Below are positions 36,891 to 50,100 of a stretch of 64,000 nucleotides of DNA, piece after piece. Under the pieces are notes generated by a model, which was not told the origin of the DNA, searched no databases, and saw only the letters and a program-made list of their open reading frames with translations. The stretch is from Daucus carota subsp. sativus (lineage: Eukaryota; Streptophyta; Magnoliopsida; Apiales; Apiaceae). Within the stretch, counting starts at the first letter, position 1; each line of letters opens with the position of its first letter. Position numbers and translations under genes: made by a program. The DNA is taken from the NCBI RefSeq assembly GCF_001625215.2, contig NC_030385.2, positions 2,411,135 through 2,475,134 on the forward strand, written 5' to 3'.

Positions 36891-39790
36891 AACTTCCTAT
36901 CATACATAAACCCGCCAAATAAAGATACTAAAGTAGTTTTCCCTTATTTTATTTCAATCTTTTTTTCTTTATTATATAGCGATTTTATTTATTTACTCCT
37001 TAATGGATGGCCGTGTATGATTTTGTACCATCTCTCGTGTGGAAGACTTTTTTCTCTATTTCAAAAAAATGGTTTTAGAATTCTCGAATCGGAATCAATT
37101 AATTGACCTACCGATCCATGATTTGTAGAAAAAATTTCGGAGATTGTTAACCTTTTTCAAAAATTAATCGGAGATTTTTCATAAATCAAAAAAAATTAAA
37201 AACCGTTCAAAAGTCATCTTCACAAGTGTTTGTCCACTTCTATAGGCCCGTTAACTTAACAGCCCAAAACAAAGAGAGAAATACAGTATATTAAATCACT
37301 CAGATTCTTCTTAAACTTTCTACTGTAACTTTCCTTTCTCGTGAACTCGGTCAGCATCTTTATCGATCTCTTTTGTGATGAAATTTTGTATTTATCATAA
37401 AATATTCTAACATCATATTCTACTTTTTATATTCTCATGTAGTTTTATTGTTGCATTAGCATTCGGTTTTTTAAATCGATAAATGTGTATCGCATCAAAA
37501 TTATATATTATGAAAAGGTTAAATATATATATATATACACACACACACACGTGTTGAAATCTAAATAAGAATAATTGGGAATTTTTAAGTATAATTTACA
37601 TTCGAATAATTTTATAAAATTAAAATTTAATCAAAATATATTTAAAATTAAGATCTTAAATACTCTATAGCCATAATTCATGAAATCTTGTATATGTACG
37701 GCGCTTGTTCTCCGAACTCAAGAGAAATGGAATCTTTTGTTAATATTCCGTCTCAAAATATGAAGCGGTTGTTTTGTCCAGTTTAAAAATTTTAAAAAAA
37801 TGATGTAGAAGTAAAAATAAATAAGTTAGATGAAATTTTTGAGAAATGGTAAAAGTTTTGAGAGAAAAAACTAACATTCTCAATTTATTAAAAAACTTCT
37901 ATTTATTCATAGGAACGGATAAAAAATGTAGAAGCCGGAAGAACTTATGTTTCTCTTAAATAAACGGAGACGCGAAATATGACCGTATACATTTTCTTAA
38001 ATCAATTATCACTAATCACGAGTAAGCCGTAACTTTCACAAAATATTACCTGATCAATAGAAACCAACAAAATGACGTCCATAGACAGATTTGCCGAAAC
38101 TCTTTCGGCAAGTTATCGAGTTAATATTATCATAATATTCTTACAGTCCCCCATCTTTTACAATTTTTTAATGTGATGGAGCAATCTCGTGCCATTTCTA
38201 TTTGAATAATTTAAGATTGTATTTGTATAGTTTCATAATATAGATAAGCAAAAAGAATATTCGAATGATTCCAAAAGGGGCCAGTTTAGCTACCTACTTC
38301 CCCAACTATCTCATCGGACCAATTAAGTGCTCATATGTAATTATTGATTATTTTTTGCTAATCCACTTTTAAGAGTATTATTACTACTAATACTTCGTTA
38401 ACCTACTACTACTAGTAATCTTAATTGACTAATCAACGTATAAATGAGTAGTATAATATCACCCCATCGATATCATCATCTTTAAAATTTCAAAATAGTG
38501 CGAGTTGAAATGTCGTTTTTATTCCGTCAGTCTCATGTATTCCCCCTCCGCGGTGGCATGCCCGATCAAATAGATAAATAAATTTTCAGGACAATGCTTC
38601 TATTTTTTGAATAAAATTCAATTCAAAATTGTAAAATATACATCGAAGAAATATAAAAAACTTGTTAAATTACTATATCTGAATCATTGTATTTTGATTT
38701 ATTTACAAATCCAAAACACTTTTCACTCTATTGTCGTGTATAATCCGATTGAGTTTAAACTTGTGACTTTAAAATTGTGACTTATGACTTAACGTGATTT
38801 GATGTGATAAGTTGGGAGTTTAAAATGTAGATAAGTTTGACTTATCAATGATTTATCAAAAATGTAATAATAACAATAAAAGTGATTTATGAGTAAATTA
38901 CGACAAATAACTTTTATCAGAAGAAAAAAAGGGTCAAATAACTCGAGAAAAGTACTACTAACTAACTTCTGACTTTAAATAATTTTTGATTTATCTAACA
39001 TTAAACTGACTTTTATTTATTAACAAATAAATATTTTTCAGTTTAAAGTCGAAGATATCTAAAATCAGTGAGATTTAAATCAAGACAAATAGGCTCTAAA
39101 TCTAAAAGTTATTTAACTAAATAAGTTATGAATTACAAACAACGAAAATCATATTTATAATAATGATTAATATAATGTATAACTGAATATGGCTAACTTA
39201 TTATGTATAAATAGTAATTAACTTATCTTATCTCTCATAAATAAATACTTATCTTATGTTAAAACCATATTGAAATTTATTTTTCAAAAAATGTATATAC
39301 ATACTTTTGTCAAATATTAAACACCTTTTATCAACTTATTTATATATAAATATATATATATATGAATAATTCTTCTTCAAAAATAAGTTTTTATTTGAGT
39401 AAACAAGTAAAAATGAAGTCGATCAAAAATAATAATCGTCATGGTTTGTAAAGTCATTCGGGTTACCCGGTTAATGAAATATACTTGGTCACGCAAGCTA
39501 CCTAACCCGGAGTTTGTTTAGATACAGTCCACAAGCATGCATGCTGCTGCTATCTTGTGGGATCCACAAGAAACTGACTTCTTAACACGTGTCGACTTCT
39601 GATTGCCTAGGAATGTTTGGTGTAGATGTTGTTGCACCAAAGTTTATTAAACTATGTTTAAATGTCTGAGTGGCGTCCGATATTCAAGAAGTGACAAGTG
39701 TGATGGTACATTGGTCCTAGAAACAGGTGATGTCGTCATTATTAGCTTTAGTGACGCTAGCAATAGTACCGGGAATTAATTTACTTTTAG
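36891..39790. other. AT-rich intergenic DNA, no gene recognised
   Basis: About 2.9 kb without a recognisable coding region. Possible decayed MITE ends (CCGTCTCAAAATATGAAGCG near 37750; AAATAAACGGAG near 37970) and a TA/CA microsatellite at about 37526-37552. Confidence 0.5.
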
Positions 39791-39792
39791 TA

Positions 39793-40036
39793 CTCCACGT
39801 GTCCCTCTATTTGCCTTACAGTTTTTTCACACGGCTCGACACGCATTTTAAGACGCATATAAAACATAGTTCTATAACTTATTTTTAATTCTTTTTATAA
39901 AAATTTAAACACTAAATTTTTATTCGGAAGAAAAAAAAAATTTAAAATAATTTTTCAAACTACGTTTTACTAGAATATTAAAATGCGTGTCGAGCCTCCG
40001 TCCCCCAATGTAAACAAATGAGGGGGAGGGAGGGAG
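39793..40036. mobile_element. Stowaway-like MITE
   Basis: The left end CTCCACGTGTCCCTCTATTTG and the right end (reverse complement CTCCCTCCCTCCCCCTCATTTG) are imperfect inverted repeats flanked by TA. A second pair, GGCTCGACACGCATTTTA and its complement, lies inside. Confidence 0.6.
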
Positions 40037-40079
40037 TATATAGTATGATTATTTGAAATATAACTCTTTATATAACATT

Positions 40080-40334
40080 CCCTCCCTCATTTTTTACATC
40101 TAAATTTTGACTTTGAAAGTGTCAAATTGAACATTTTTGACTAAATGTTACAAATTATTTATTCATTATTTATTATTTTTAAAATAAGAAAGTTGCATAT
40201 GAAAATAGAATGAATATACTTTGAATGATATAATTTTATTATTTTTTATTTATATGATATATATAAATTTCAGTCAAAGTATAGTCAATATAATTGGTCA
40301 AAAGTCAAAATGAATATATAAAAGGGACTTAAAA
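40080..40334. mobile_element. Stowaway-like MITE, decayed
   Basis: Starts CCCTCCCTCATTTTTTACAT and ends with GGTCAAAAGTCAAAATG ... AAAAGGGAC. The internal TCAAATTGA, TTTGACTAAATGTTA and TTTCAGTCAAAGTATAGTCA motifs resemble the interior of the element at 10756-10994. Confidence 0.45.
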
Positions 40335-41237
40335 CTAGAAAGTTATGAATATTAACAAATTCTAATATCCATTATAATTTTCATATTTTGCCCTCGATAT
40401 TTGAAATGGTAGAACTTGGTCATTGTAAGTATATTAAAAACATTTATGAGTAAAAAATACATTTTCATTTAATTTTCATTTTCATTTTCATTTATATCTT
40501 GACTGAAATTTAAATATATTATAAAATTGAGAACAATTAAAAAATCATACCATTTGAAAGTACACCTTGTTTACTTTAAAAAGTAACTTTCTATTTTTAA
40601 AATAATATTTATATATTTTTAACACTTAGTCAAAAGTCAAAATGGACATGTAAAAGCGGACAAAATGAGTATGACACGCATGTAAAATTATACCTAAAAT
40701 AAAGGAGACCAAAATTTCGCTCATAGACTTATAAAAAATAAAGAATATATTTAATATAATTTTTTTCCTAATATGAAAAATATCTGTATATTCAATCCAT
40801 CAAAATAAAATATGTATGCTTAATTTCGGAGATATTTCGAATTGCTTTCAAAAATGAAATTAATATAAACTACATAACTTAAAAGTCAAACCCCTTAATT
40901 GACCTCTTTTTAATTTAAAAACTTAATTTACATTTAGATAGGTTGAACTTGCCGCTTCTAATTACACAGCTGATAACACCACATTCTGTATCGGATTAAT
41001 CATCCTTATAAATATAATAAAAAATAGTGTTCTAATAATTTAGAACATCTTTTCGATATATGAGCTTCAACATGTTTTATAATTGTATATTATTATTAAG
41101 CTAGTAATTTTTTTGAATTAGTGTTCGAAGAACATGTCTTATAATTGTATATTATTATTAAGCTAATAATTTATTTGAACTAGTGTTGGAGGAAAGTGAA
41201 AAGGGAGGAGAGATTGCGTTGAAATAGTGGGAATTAA
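40335..41237. other. Intergenic, with a 62-bp tandem duplication
   Basis: No gene. Two copies of a 62-bp unit (containing TAATTGTATATTATTATTAA) lie at 41070-41131 and 41132-41193, immediately left of the Harbinger element. Confidence 0.6.
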
Positions 41238-42975
41238 GTGCCTGTTTGGGGTTGTGGTTCCAAACCACAACAGCAGCTTTTTCTCAAAAAGCTGAATAAA
41301 AGTGTTTGGTAAAATCTAAAAGAGCTTTTTCTAACCGAACTTTTGGTCCAAAAGCTGCTTTTAGAGAAAGTTGGTATACCCCTGCTTTTCACAAAAGCGG
41401 CTGTTGCGCGAAGCTGTTACCGTCCCCGGCATCAAACCCTCACTCGTGCAGCTATTTTTTATAAAGTATATTGTAGCTATTTACCCTTAAACAAAATAAC
41501 AAGACACACATATAACATACGTTTTATTATAATCTGGAATATTGTTGGCTACACATAATGGTTGCTGAATTTTTTTAAATAAAAATTTAAGTGAAAACAT
41601 TTGAAATAAATTATTAAAATGTTGATGGTTGTTGTTTAAATGAATTTTAAGGTTATATTTTTTTGGTTTCATTGAATTTTTTTTAAAATAAATTTCATTA
41701 TAATATAGAGGCAGAATTTAAATTTGTTGAGTAATATATATTAGTTGAAGATGAAAATTATATATTTATATATAAAATAAACGTAAGTAGTATATTCGGT
41801 AAATGGTATAGATTTTTATATAATTTTTGAATAAATATAAGAATTAATATTGATGTTGTAAATCAAATAGAAATAGTCTCAATCACATAAAAAATATTGT
41901 ATGTTAGTAATAAGGAATTATTTTTATTTTATATTTGAGGTTTATTGGACGGAAAAATTTGCCAACACAAAATGTGATGGTTGTATGTAGCTTTGACATG
42001 CGTTTCACCTTTGTTTAGCGGGCTGGGAAGGCACAGCTCATGATACCCGTATTTTTAATGCAGCAGTTAATACACCACATTTGAATTTTTCATCTCCACC
42101 ACATAGTGAGTTTTATTATTACACACATGTGCACACACATAAAAAAATTTGTTAAATATGATTGTTGTTTTGTTTTTATATGTAGATAAATATTATTTGG
42201 TAGATGTCGGATACCCACAAACACTAGGATATCTTGGTCCATACAAAGGAGTTAGATATCATCTTCCGGATTTTCGTCGTGGACAAGCACCAGAAGGTTA
42301 CCAAGAAATATTTAATAAAGCGCATTCATCTCTTCGGAGTTGTATTGAAAGGACATTTGGAGTTTGGAAGAAAAGATGAAAGATTTTGGCATACACGCTA
42401 CAATATTCATTTAAATCTCAAAGTTGTGGCATCTATGGCACCGCATAATTATATCAGGTTGAGCTCCGTTAAAGATACTATTTTTCATGAAGTTGATATG
42501 CATCCAGAATTTGTGCCAAGAGATAATTTTTCGGATCGTCGACCACAAATTATAGAGCAAAGTCAAAGAAGTGAAAGATCAGGTGAGATGAATATTATCC
42601 ACAATCAAATAGTTTAATGATGTAAGACGTATAAATTATTTTAACTTAGTACAATAATTAGACTACTCAATGTATCAAAGTTTGACTTAATTTTTATCTT
42701 AACTAGTTTTTCTATTTTCTAACTTTACACAATTATATTTGTTGTTTAATATTTGTCTATAAAATAATTAATAAAATATTGGTTTATTTATAATTATAAC
42801 TCTAAACAGCAGTTTAACAAAAAATTTACCAAACAATTTGTTTTCAGCTTTTACTTAAACAACACATTTGAAATCAGGTTTACCACACAGTCTCAGCTTT
42901 TGTAAACAACAATTTTTTAAACAGTACTTTTACTCACAACAACAGTAATTTTCAACAGTAATCCCAAACAGACCA
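41238..42975 (+). mobile_element. PIF/Harbinger DNA transposon, non-autonomous, with target duplication TAA
   Basis: The ends GTGCCTGTTTGGGGTTGTGG and TGGTCTGTTTGGGATTACTG (reverse complement of the right end) are terminal inverted repeats. TAA precedes the left end (41235-41237) and follows the right end (42976-42978), matching the 3-bp TWA target preference of PIF/Harbinger. Length 1738 bp, against several kb for autonomous elements. The interior holds only the C-terminal half of a transposase; the N-terminal half is replaced by AT-rich sequence. The sub-terminal region is rich in AAAAGCT motifs. Confidence 0.85.
41968..42617 (+). pseudogene. Harbinger transposase (DDE_4), C-terminal half, broken
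   Basis: Reading across frames shows QNVMVVCSFDMRFTF (first catalytic Asp region), AGWEGTAHDTRIF, then an intron-like gap with a GTGAG donor near 42108 and an acceptor at about 42184. KYYLVDVGYP (second Asp), GPYKGVRYHLPDF and SSLRSCIERTFGVWKKR (catalytic Glu) follow. Breaks: a 1-nt loss near 42000 before the AGWEG block, TGA at 42377-42379 in place of the usual Trp after WKKR, and a 1-nt shift near 42420. Frame then continues as VVASMAPHNYIRLSS to a stop at about 42617. Not active. Confidence 0.82.
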
Positions 42976-42978
42976 TAA

Positions 42979-43840
42979 ATATTTTATTAAGAAAATTGAT
43001 TTAGAATAGTAGTGCCTCATCACTTGTTGGATGTCCTAATAAATTAAGACATCAGTGGCACATTGTTGAGCGCACATTTCCTCTAAATATCTTAAATTTT
43101 AATTGTAGATACTAATTTATGATATTGGTGGACTTGCTTTTAAACATCTCGTGAGATTACACGTACTCTTTTTATTTGTTTGCCCGAATAATAGAAAAAT
43201 GATTTTGTAGTGTCACACGCCAAGGCCCATCGTGCGAAATACACAAGTTCCACAAAGAGTATAATATTCAAAACAGTTGGCCATCGAGCACGAATTGTCA
43301 ATTACTCGTACTATCTACAACGCTAAAGTGATATCTTTAATTTGCAAAATGTTCTGATAAAAAAAATTGAATCTTGCATCATAATTTTCAATGCGTAAAT
43401 TACTTATAAAATAAGACAAAATCATGAATATCATTACTACATGTGGTTTTTTTTGTTGAAATGATCACTACATCCGGTTTTTATTTGACGTTTTGATTTT
43501 TGGCCCACGCTTTTGAATATTTTGTAAAAGATGCTTCTAAAAAACATTATTTCTTGATTTTTTTGAGTAAAAATATATAATTAAATTTTAATTCACAAAA
43601 AAAATCAATAAAGAATAATAAATCTTTACTATTTGGTCAACTCACATGAAAATGTATCGAAATTCGAACATGAAATTAGAAAAAGCAGAGGGTGTACATA
43701 TTATTTTATTGTTGTGATCAAGATTGAATTAGTCTTGATTAAATTTGAGCTTTATCCGGTCTTTTAAAATTCTAAACAATCAGTTAAAATTATTGAAAAG
43801 CATTTTATATTGTAATTAATATAAATATACATAATGAATA
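42979..43840. other. AT-rich intergenic DNA, no gene recognised
   Basis: No coding region or RNA gene seen. Confidence 0.5.
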
Positions 43841-44078
43841 CTGCCTCCATCCCAAATTAGATGAGGTAGTTGATTTTGGGGACGCAACTTTAGGTGCATT
43901 GACCGTCTACTTGTGAAATTTATTTTTTTATTTTTTCTTTTGTAAATGAAAATTTCATATTTTAATTTTTTATTTGTAAAAATAAAATTTTAAAAATAAA
44001 TCATTTAGCTATGCGGTCAATGAATTTTAAATTGTGTGCCCAAAGTCAACAGAGTCATCTAATTTGAGAAGGAGAGAG
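43841..44078. mobile_element. Stowaway-like MITE
   Basis: The left end CTGCCTCCATCCCAAATTAG and the right end (reverse complement CTCTCTCCTTCTCAAATTAG) continue into GATGA on both sides. TA flanks both ends. Confidence 0.7.
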
Positions 44079-44343
44079 TATTTAATTTCAACTTTAATTA
44101 TAGTTCTGCTGTCGAGGAGGCAGATAGATTAGGAATTAGGAGTTGATAAGTGTGGGGTTACCGAGGGTGAAACATGATTTAGGTAATCTGGTCAAAGGTC
44201 AACAGAGAAAATATGATTAGCATATTAAAATGTCGTATTTTAAAATGCAAAGAGCTCCGGAGGCAGATTAAAACTCGGTCCCACGCACTTGCACACTGTC
44301 CATTCACGGGGAGACAGCTTTTGCAGCAGTAACATCGTTGATA

Positions 44344-44606
44344 CTCCCTCCTCCGTTTCAAAATACATGTCCACCTTAGAAAAAAAGTTTTGTTTCAAAA
44401 TACTTGTCCACTTCAACTTTCAATGTAAATTTATATTTCCAAAATCAACTCTCCTCCATATATTTCAAATTTATATTTCCAAGATCAACCCTATACCACA
44501 TATTAGGTTCAATTAATGACTTATTACCCCTCTTTTTTCTCAAAATCCACTTTTCTTAAACTATGTGATTTTTTGAAAGTGGACATGTAATTTGAAACGG
44601 AGGGAG
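44344..44606. mobile_element. Stowaway MITE, 263 bp
   Basis: Clear inverted repeats: left CTCCCTCCTCCGTTTCAAAA followed by TACATGTCCAC, right (reverse complement) CTCCCTCCGTTTCAAATTAC followed by ATGTCCAC. TA duplications lie at 44342-44343 and 44607-44608. The left end has a small internal duplication (CCTCC). Confidence 0.85.
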
Positions 44607-44747
44607 TACTATTATCACTAGTTTCATGCTATATGTATTTCTTATGTAACACTGTTGTTTCCTGAGTTTTTCTCAAAATTTACATCGTAGACTTGTAGAG
44701 TTGGAGTACTCGAACTTTAATGGCAACTCATGCACATAGATTAGGTG

Positions 44748-44991
44748 GGTCTTTGGGTGGATTTTAAAAGCTGTTTGAAGTTTCAAGTTAGAGCATTTAT
44801 TTGTATCGTTTGTATAAAAAAATAGAAAAGCATTTATAAAAAATTAGGATTTCTAGTTTTTTTTTCATGGTTTCTAGTTTTTTCCCAAACACTTTAATTA
44901 CTTATAAGTTTTAACAAACTTATAACTTCATTTCACTCTTTTACTTTAAGCAAGAATCATTTATTTTAAACTCACCCAAACGGCCCCTGGA
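44748..44991. mobile_element. MITE, CCCAAACGGCCCC-end family
   Basis: Left GGGTCTTTGGGTGGATTTTA and right (reverse complement GGGGCCGTTTGGGTGAGTTT) are inverted. Internal motif CTTTAAGCAAGAATCATTT is shared with the copies near 27.4 and 53.8 kb. Confidence 0.55.
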
Positions 44992-47151
44992 CCTAATAAT
45001 CCGACTTTTTTTTTTGTGTGTTCGTGATATCATGTTAAACATCAGATTTTATGGTTTTAATTTATTTTAATTGATTATTATTTCTTAATAATGGTGATCA
45101 ACTCGCTTCATATATAATAATATCAACAATCAAAATGAACTAAATATATAGAATTTTGTTTTTCGCATGTGTCCATAAACGCACACAATAGACAAATTGT
45201 AAATAATTTTTCTATTTCACCCCCACCCCACATGTATTGTTACTTTTACCGGATCACTCCATTTTCGAGATTTCGAAGATTATGTACGTTTTATAAATAT
45301 AATATCATAAAATATTATTTATATAATTTTGATATTTAAAGTCTGGACAAAACAGTGGTCTTTATAAAAAATTCTCTACAAAAATATTATTTACAAAATA
45401 TAATTATAGTTATGAAATTAGGTTTTTATTTTGATACAATAGACTTGAACAAATATAATTAATATTGTTTTTTTTAGCGCAGTAGTGTCAATACAAAAGC
45501 ACTTCAAGGAATATTTTTGAATATTGTTCTAAAAATATATTTAATATTTTGTGAAACTTTCACCCAAGTGACTATCTCGTTTTATAAAGATTACATTTTT
45601 CATCCTTTGAGAGAAATGGTCATACATTCATATTATATCAACTATAAACAAAAATTGACTCTATGCAAATGTGTTTGCTAGAAAGTTATCAAATTTTCAA
45701 CTCATATAATCATATTGTTATAATCATAATAGTATATTATAACGCGGTAAATATATGAACAAGTATAAATCCTAATACTTTAACAAATTATGTTTCTGAA
45801 AAAAGGTTATACTTTAAGTAATTTAGTTTTAACAGAAAATGACATTTTTCATAAATATTACACCATATCTTCATAGAATATTCATTTCTAGCACATTATA
45901 CAAAAATTTTATTCATCTAACAAAAAAACTTAAGTAAACAAACTCTAACCAAACAACTCAAAAGAGACCCGAAAAAAGTTAAAAAAGAAAAAAAGGACAA
46001 CACGGTTAACATGCGCCAAAGCAACAAGGTGTGTGCGCTAACGTACCTCCTACCCACCCATCTCTCTCCCCTTCTCATCTCTCTCCCTCTCACATCTCTC
46101 TCCCTTCCATCCATCTCTGTCCGTTAATAGCACGACAAACCCACTTGCCCAATTAAAACACAACAACTTTCCGTTAACGTTAGAGACAAACTCCGTCTCT
46201 TGTTTACCCAATCCCATGCCGACACACTTAAACACTGCTCTCACTCACGCCGTCTAACCTTAACCCCTCACGAGCCGCCTTTATTTATTGTCTCCCACGG
46301 ACATGCTATTGCCACTACCCTCCTTTTTTTACTCCTTTTTTATACGTTTCTTGCATCAAACCGGCTCTAAACCTGGTTCAGTTACGATTTTTCACCTCAT
46401 CACGTTAATTACTCCATGCTTCCGGAATTTAATCTAGAGAACACGTTTTTCTCGGTTGAATTTTTTTATATGTAATCTAAGATATAAATAAATAATTATT
46501 AAATATAAACTTTTAATTTCATCATAAATAAAAATTTAATTTCTTGAAATAAGAGTTTTAGTTGATTTCATGTATAATTCATTTTATTTCAATAATGCAA
46601 AGTAGGTTATCTTACTTTCTTTATACCAAAAGGTTCATAGTTGGAATGAATTAAACAGAAAACTAAATACTGTCAAACTATACGAGATAAATATTTTTAT
46701 AATTTTATGTCAATATTTCATGATTATATCCTATTTCATATCAATAATTTTATCAAATCACTTCAATTTAACAATGATTTAATTAAATAATTTCATTTAA
46801 ATTAATTAATTTTAAATTATAATTATAACCAATATCGAAATAAAAAGTGAGTCGAGTTTTAGCCGATTCGAGTCCGTCTGTGAACCATACAGTATTGAAA
46901 ATAGTGACTTCAACCGTAATATATATCATTACTATTACTGCCAAGGCAGCGTTTGTTTGTTGGTATTAAAAAAACACCTCCTCTCTCTCTCTGTCTCTTC
47001 TCTCTCATTTATCCATCAGCGTGCGACATTTCATTCTCAAGTCTACTCCGGCGAACTCGAAGAGACTCTCACAAGCACACACACAAACACGCACACAGAG
47101 CAATCAAGAGGCGAGATTGATGATAGATCTGTGTTAACACCGAGTTAAAAA
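44992..47151. other. Upstream region of ARF2, no other gene
   Basis: AT-rich to about 45.95 kb, then a pyrimidine-rich stretch (46040-46120, repeated CTCTCTCC and CATCTCTC). The proximal 5' region has a CT-rich leader (46978-47005). The canonical auxin-response hexamer TGTCTC occurs at 46289-46294, and again within the CT repeat at 46992-46997, where chance is likely. Confidence 0.55.
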
Positions 47152-50100
47152 ATGGCGTCATCGGAAGTATCAAGTAAAGGCAACGCAGCGCAAGCAGAGA
47201 GCCTCTCTTCAGGCTACAGTGATCGCAACGATGCTGATGGAGGCTCTAGAGCTGTTCCGGCAGCTTCCGGCGGCAATCAAGGTAAATTCCGGCGAGTTTG
47301 TTGTTTTTCCGGCGAGTATCCGGCGAGATTGTGATGTTTTGTTTGTTTGTGTAGTTGATGCAGAGACGGCGTTGTACACAGAGCTTTGGCGAGCTTGTGC
47401 TGGTCCGTTAGTTAACGTGCCACGTGAACGCGAGCTCGTTTATTATTTTCCTCAAGGTCATATTGAACAGGTAATTTTTATTTTATTTATGTGTTTAAGT
47501 GAAGATATTTAAGTTTTTTCTGATTAATTAATGTATTTTTTCCATAATTAGTATGTGATTTATTGTGCTGTGTGCTTAGATATGTGATGATTTAGTGTTA
47601 CAATGATTTCATCAAGTTTTTGTATTATGAAATGTTTTGAAATATGATGTTATCACGGATGAAATTGTTTACTAAGAGCTTTGGAATTGAGTTCTGTATT
47701 GAGATGAGGATTTTTAGTTTACCGGATGAGGTGTTGTGAGTGCTTTACACATCGAGATGAGTTGATAGTATTGTGATGGTTCTAATGAAGTTTCTGTTTT
47801 GTGTTGTAAGGTGGAGGCATCTACTAATCAGGTAGCGGAACAACAGATGCCTGCCTATAATCTTCCGTCCAAGATATTGTGCCGTGTTGTTCATGTACAC
47901 CTGAAGGTATGATTGTATCGATCTTGAATTGTCGAATATATTGGTTATATGAAATTAGTAGTGTGTGACTGTGTGTGGACTTCTCTAGTGATTAATCATG
48001 GGAACTTTGTATGTTTTTATATAGGCTGAGCCGGACACAGATGAAGTGTTTGCGCAAGTGACTTTGATGCCTGAAGCAAATGTAAGCATTGCTTGAAGAA
48101 TTTTGGTTATGTCCCTGGTTTTTAAGATAGTTGGACATAGATTGATGTTTGTGTGTTTACTTGGATACTGCCAGCAAGATGAGAATGCAGTGAAGAAGGA
48201 TCCGAAGCCTCCTCCTCCACCTCGTTTTCATGTGCATGCCTTTTGCAAGACACTTACAGCATCCGATACGAGCACTCATGGAGGGTTCTCTGTGTTGAGA
48301 AGACACGCTGATGAATGCTTACCCCCACTGGTTAGGATTCTCTGTTTTCATTAATTCTTTTGTTATCGCTGTAGTACATTAAACTTCCACTTACAGTAAT
48401 AATTGTACATTGTATATATCCCACAGGACATGACAAAGCAACCTCCTACACAAGAGTTGGTGGCCAAGGACTTGCATGGAAACGATTGGCGATTTAGACA
48501 TATATTTCGGGGTATTTACTACTATGCTTTGACTATCACACTTTTGAAAGTCACCGCAATCGTTTATCTTTCTTTTTCTATACAGTCAACCATGACATCA
48601 AAGACTTAGGAAGCTGATGTAGATTCCATCTGATTATCAGGACTGTAGTTTGTTTTCTTAACATATATGTGTATTTGCGTCTATTATTTATTATATGCAG
48701 AGCATCTGGATGATGTTGATATCCTGTACCACCTATACGAGATGTATCTGCTTAAGTAACTTTTCTTGCTGCATGCCATATTCATCAAAATGACTTGGTG
48801 TTTTCTGTCGAAACTGGGATCTAACTTCTGTTTTACCATGTAGCTTTAATATTGCTAGTTACAGTGTCTCCAGGTTTAAGAGTTGAATGTTGTCCTATTT
48901 TGATATATACATGCTTAAGATTGAACATAATAAAGGGACTGTATACATTTTTTCAAATACATGTTAACAACACAAACAATGTCAGGTCAACCAAGGAGAC
49001 ACTTGCTTCAAAGTGGCTGGAGTGTGTTTGTCAGCTCAAAAAGGCTCGTCGCTGGGGATGCTTTTATATTTCTAAGGTTAAAGATCCTTTCCACTATCTG
49101 TAAAATTCTGTATTTACTATGTGTACTAGTTCTGAAGTGAAAACTGCGCAACTTGTAGGGGTGAAAATGGGGACCTTCGAGTTGGTGTTAGACGTGCTTT
49201 GAGACAGCAGGCTAGTGTTCCATCGTCAGTCATATCAAGTCACAGTATGCATCTGGGTGTCCTGGCAACAGCTTGGCATGCAATTCAGACGGGTACAATG
49301 TTCACAGTTTATTACAAGCCTAGGTAAGTTATACTATATATAGTGCTGTCAGATAAGCAGTAAGATAGCTCTAGAAATTAGCATATTGCTAAGTACATAT
49401 ATGTACTGTTCTTTTGTTATCATCTCTACTTATTCATATTGATGATGACATGATGCTGTTGCTATGTTACTTCTGGATGTGCAATTTATTTTATGAATCG
49501 AAACTCCCGGTGCAGTAATTCTGACGATTCTTACGAATAGCATATACATTAAGATCATTTTTATCATTAAGTATTGAGCATTTTTATTATTATAGTAATG
49601 AGCTTAGGGGACAAGTTTAAGTTCTGATATTGTACTGTGGTAATATTCATTGGTAGACTTAATGCTAATTTATGCTAGTATTGAGCTGATTCTTCTGATC
49701 ATTCTTTTGCAGAACTAGCCCTGCAGAGTTTATTGTTCCATTTGATCAATACATGGAGTCGGTTAAAAACAATTATTCAATAGGGATGCGGTTTAAAATG
49801 AGATTTGAAGGAGAAGAAGCCCCTGAACAGAAGTAGGGTTAATCATATTTGCATTAGTGAATTTGGCCTCGTTTCTTCATTATAATGGACATGGTTTTAA
49901 TATATATATTTTTGGTAGGTTTACTGGAACCATAGTTGGAACTGAAGAGTCTGATCCCAAAAGATGGCCAGAATCTAAATGGAGGTTTTTAAAGGTATCA
50001 TAACTCTCGTGTGCGTCTGTTGTTTGCATTAAATATTAGTTCTAAGAATGCTTACCAACTTTATTTTATCTGAAGGTCCGATGGGATGAAATTTCTAGTA

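Noticed and set aside
46957..47148. Upstream frame ending just before the ARF2 ATG, considered as a regulatory uORF
   Set aside because: It opens with TTG, not ATG, so there is no good reason to call a uORF.
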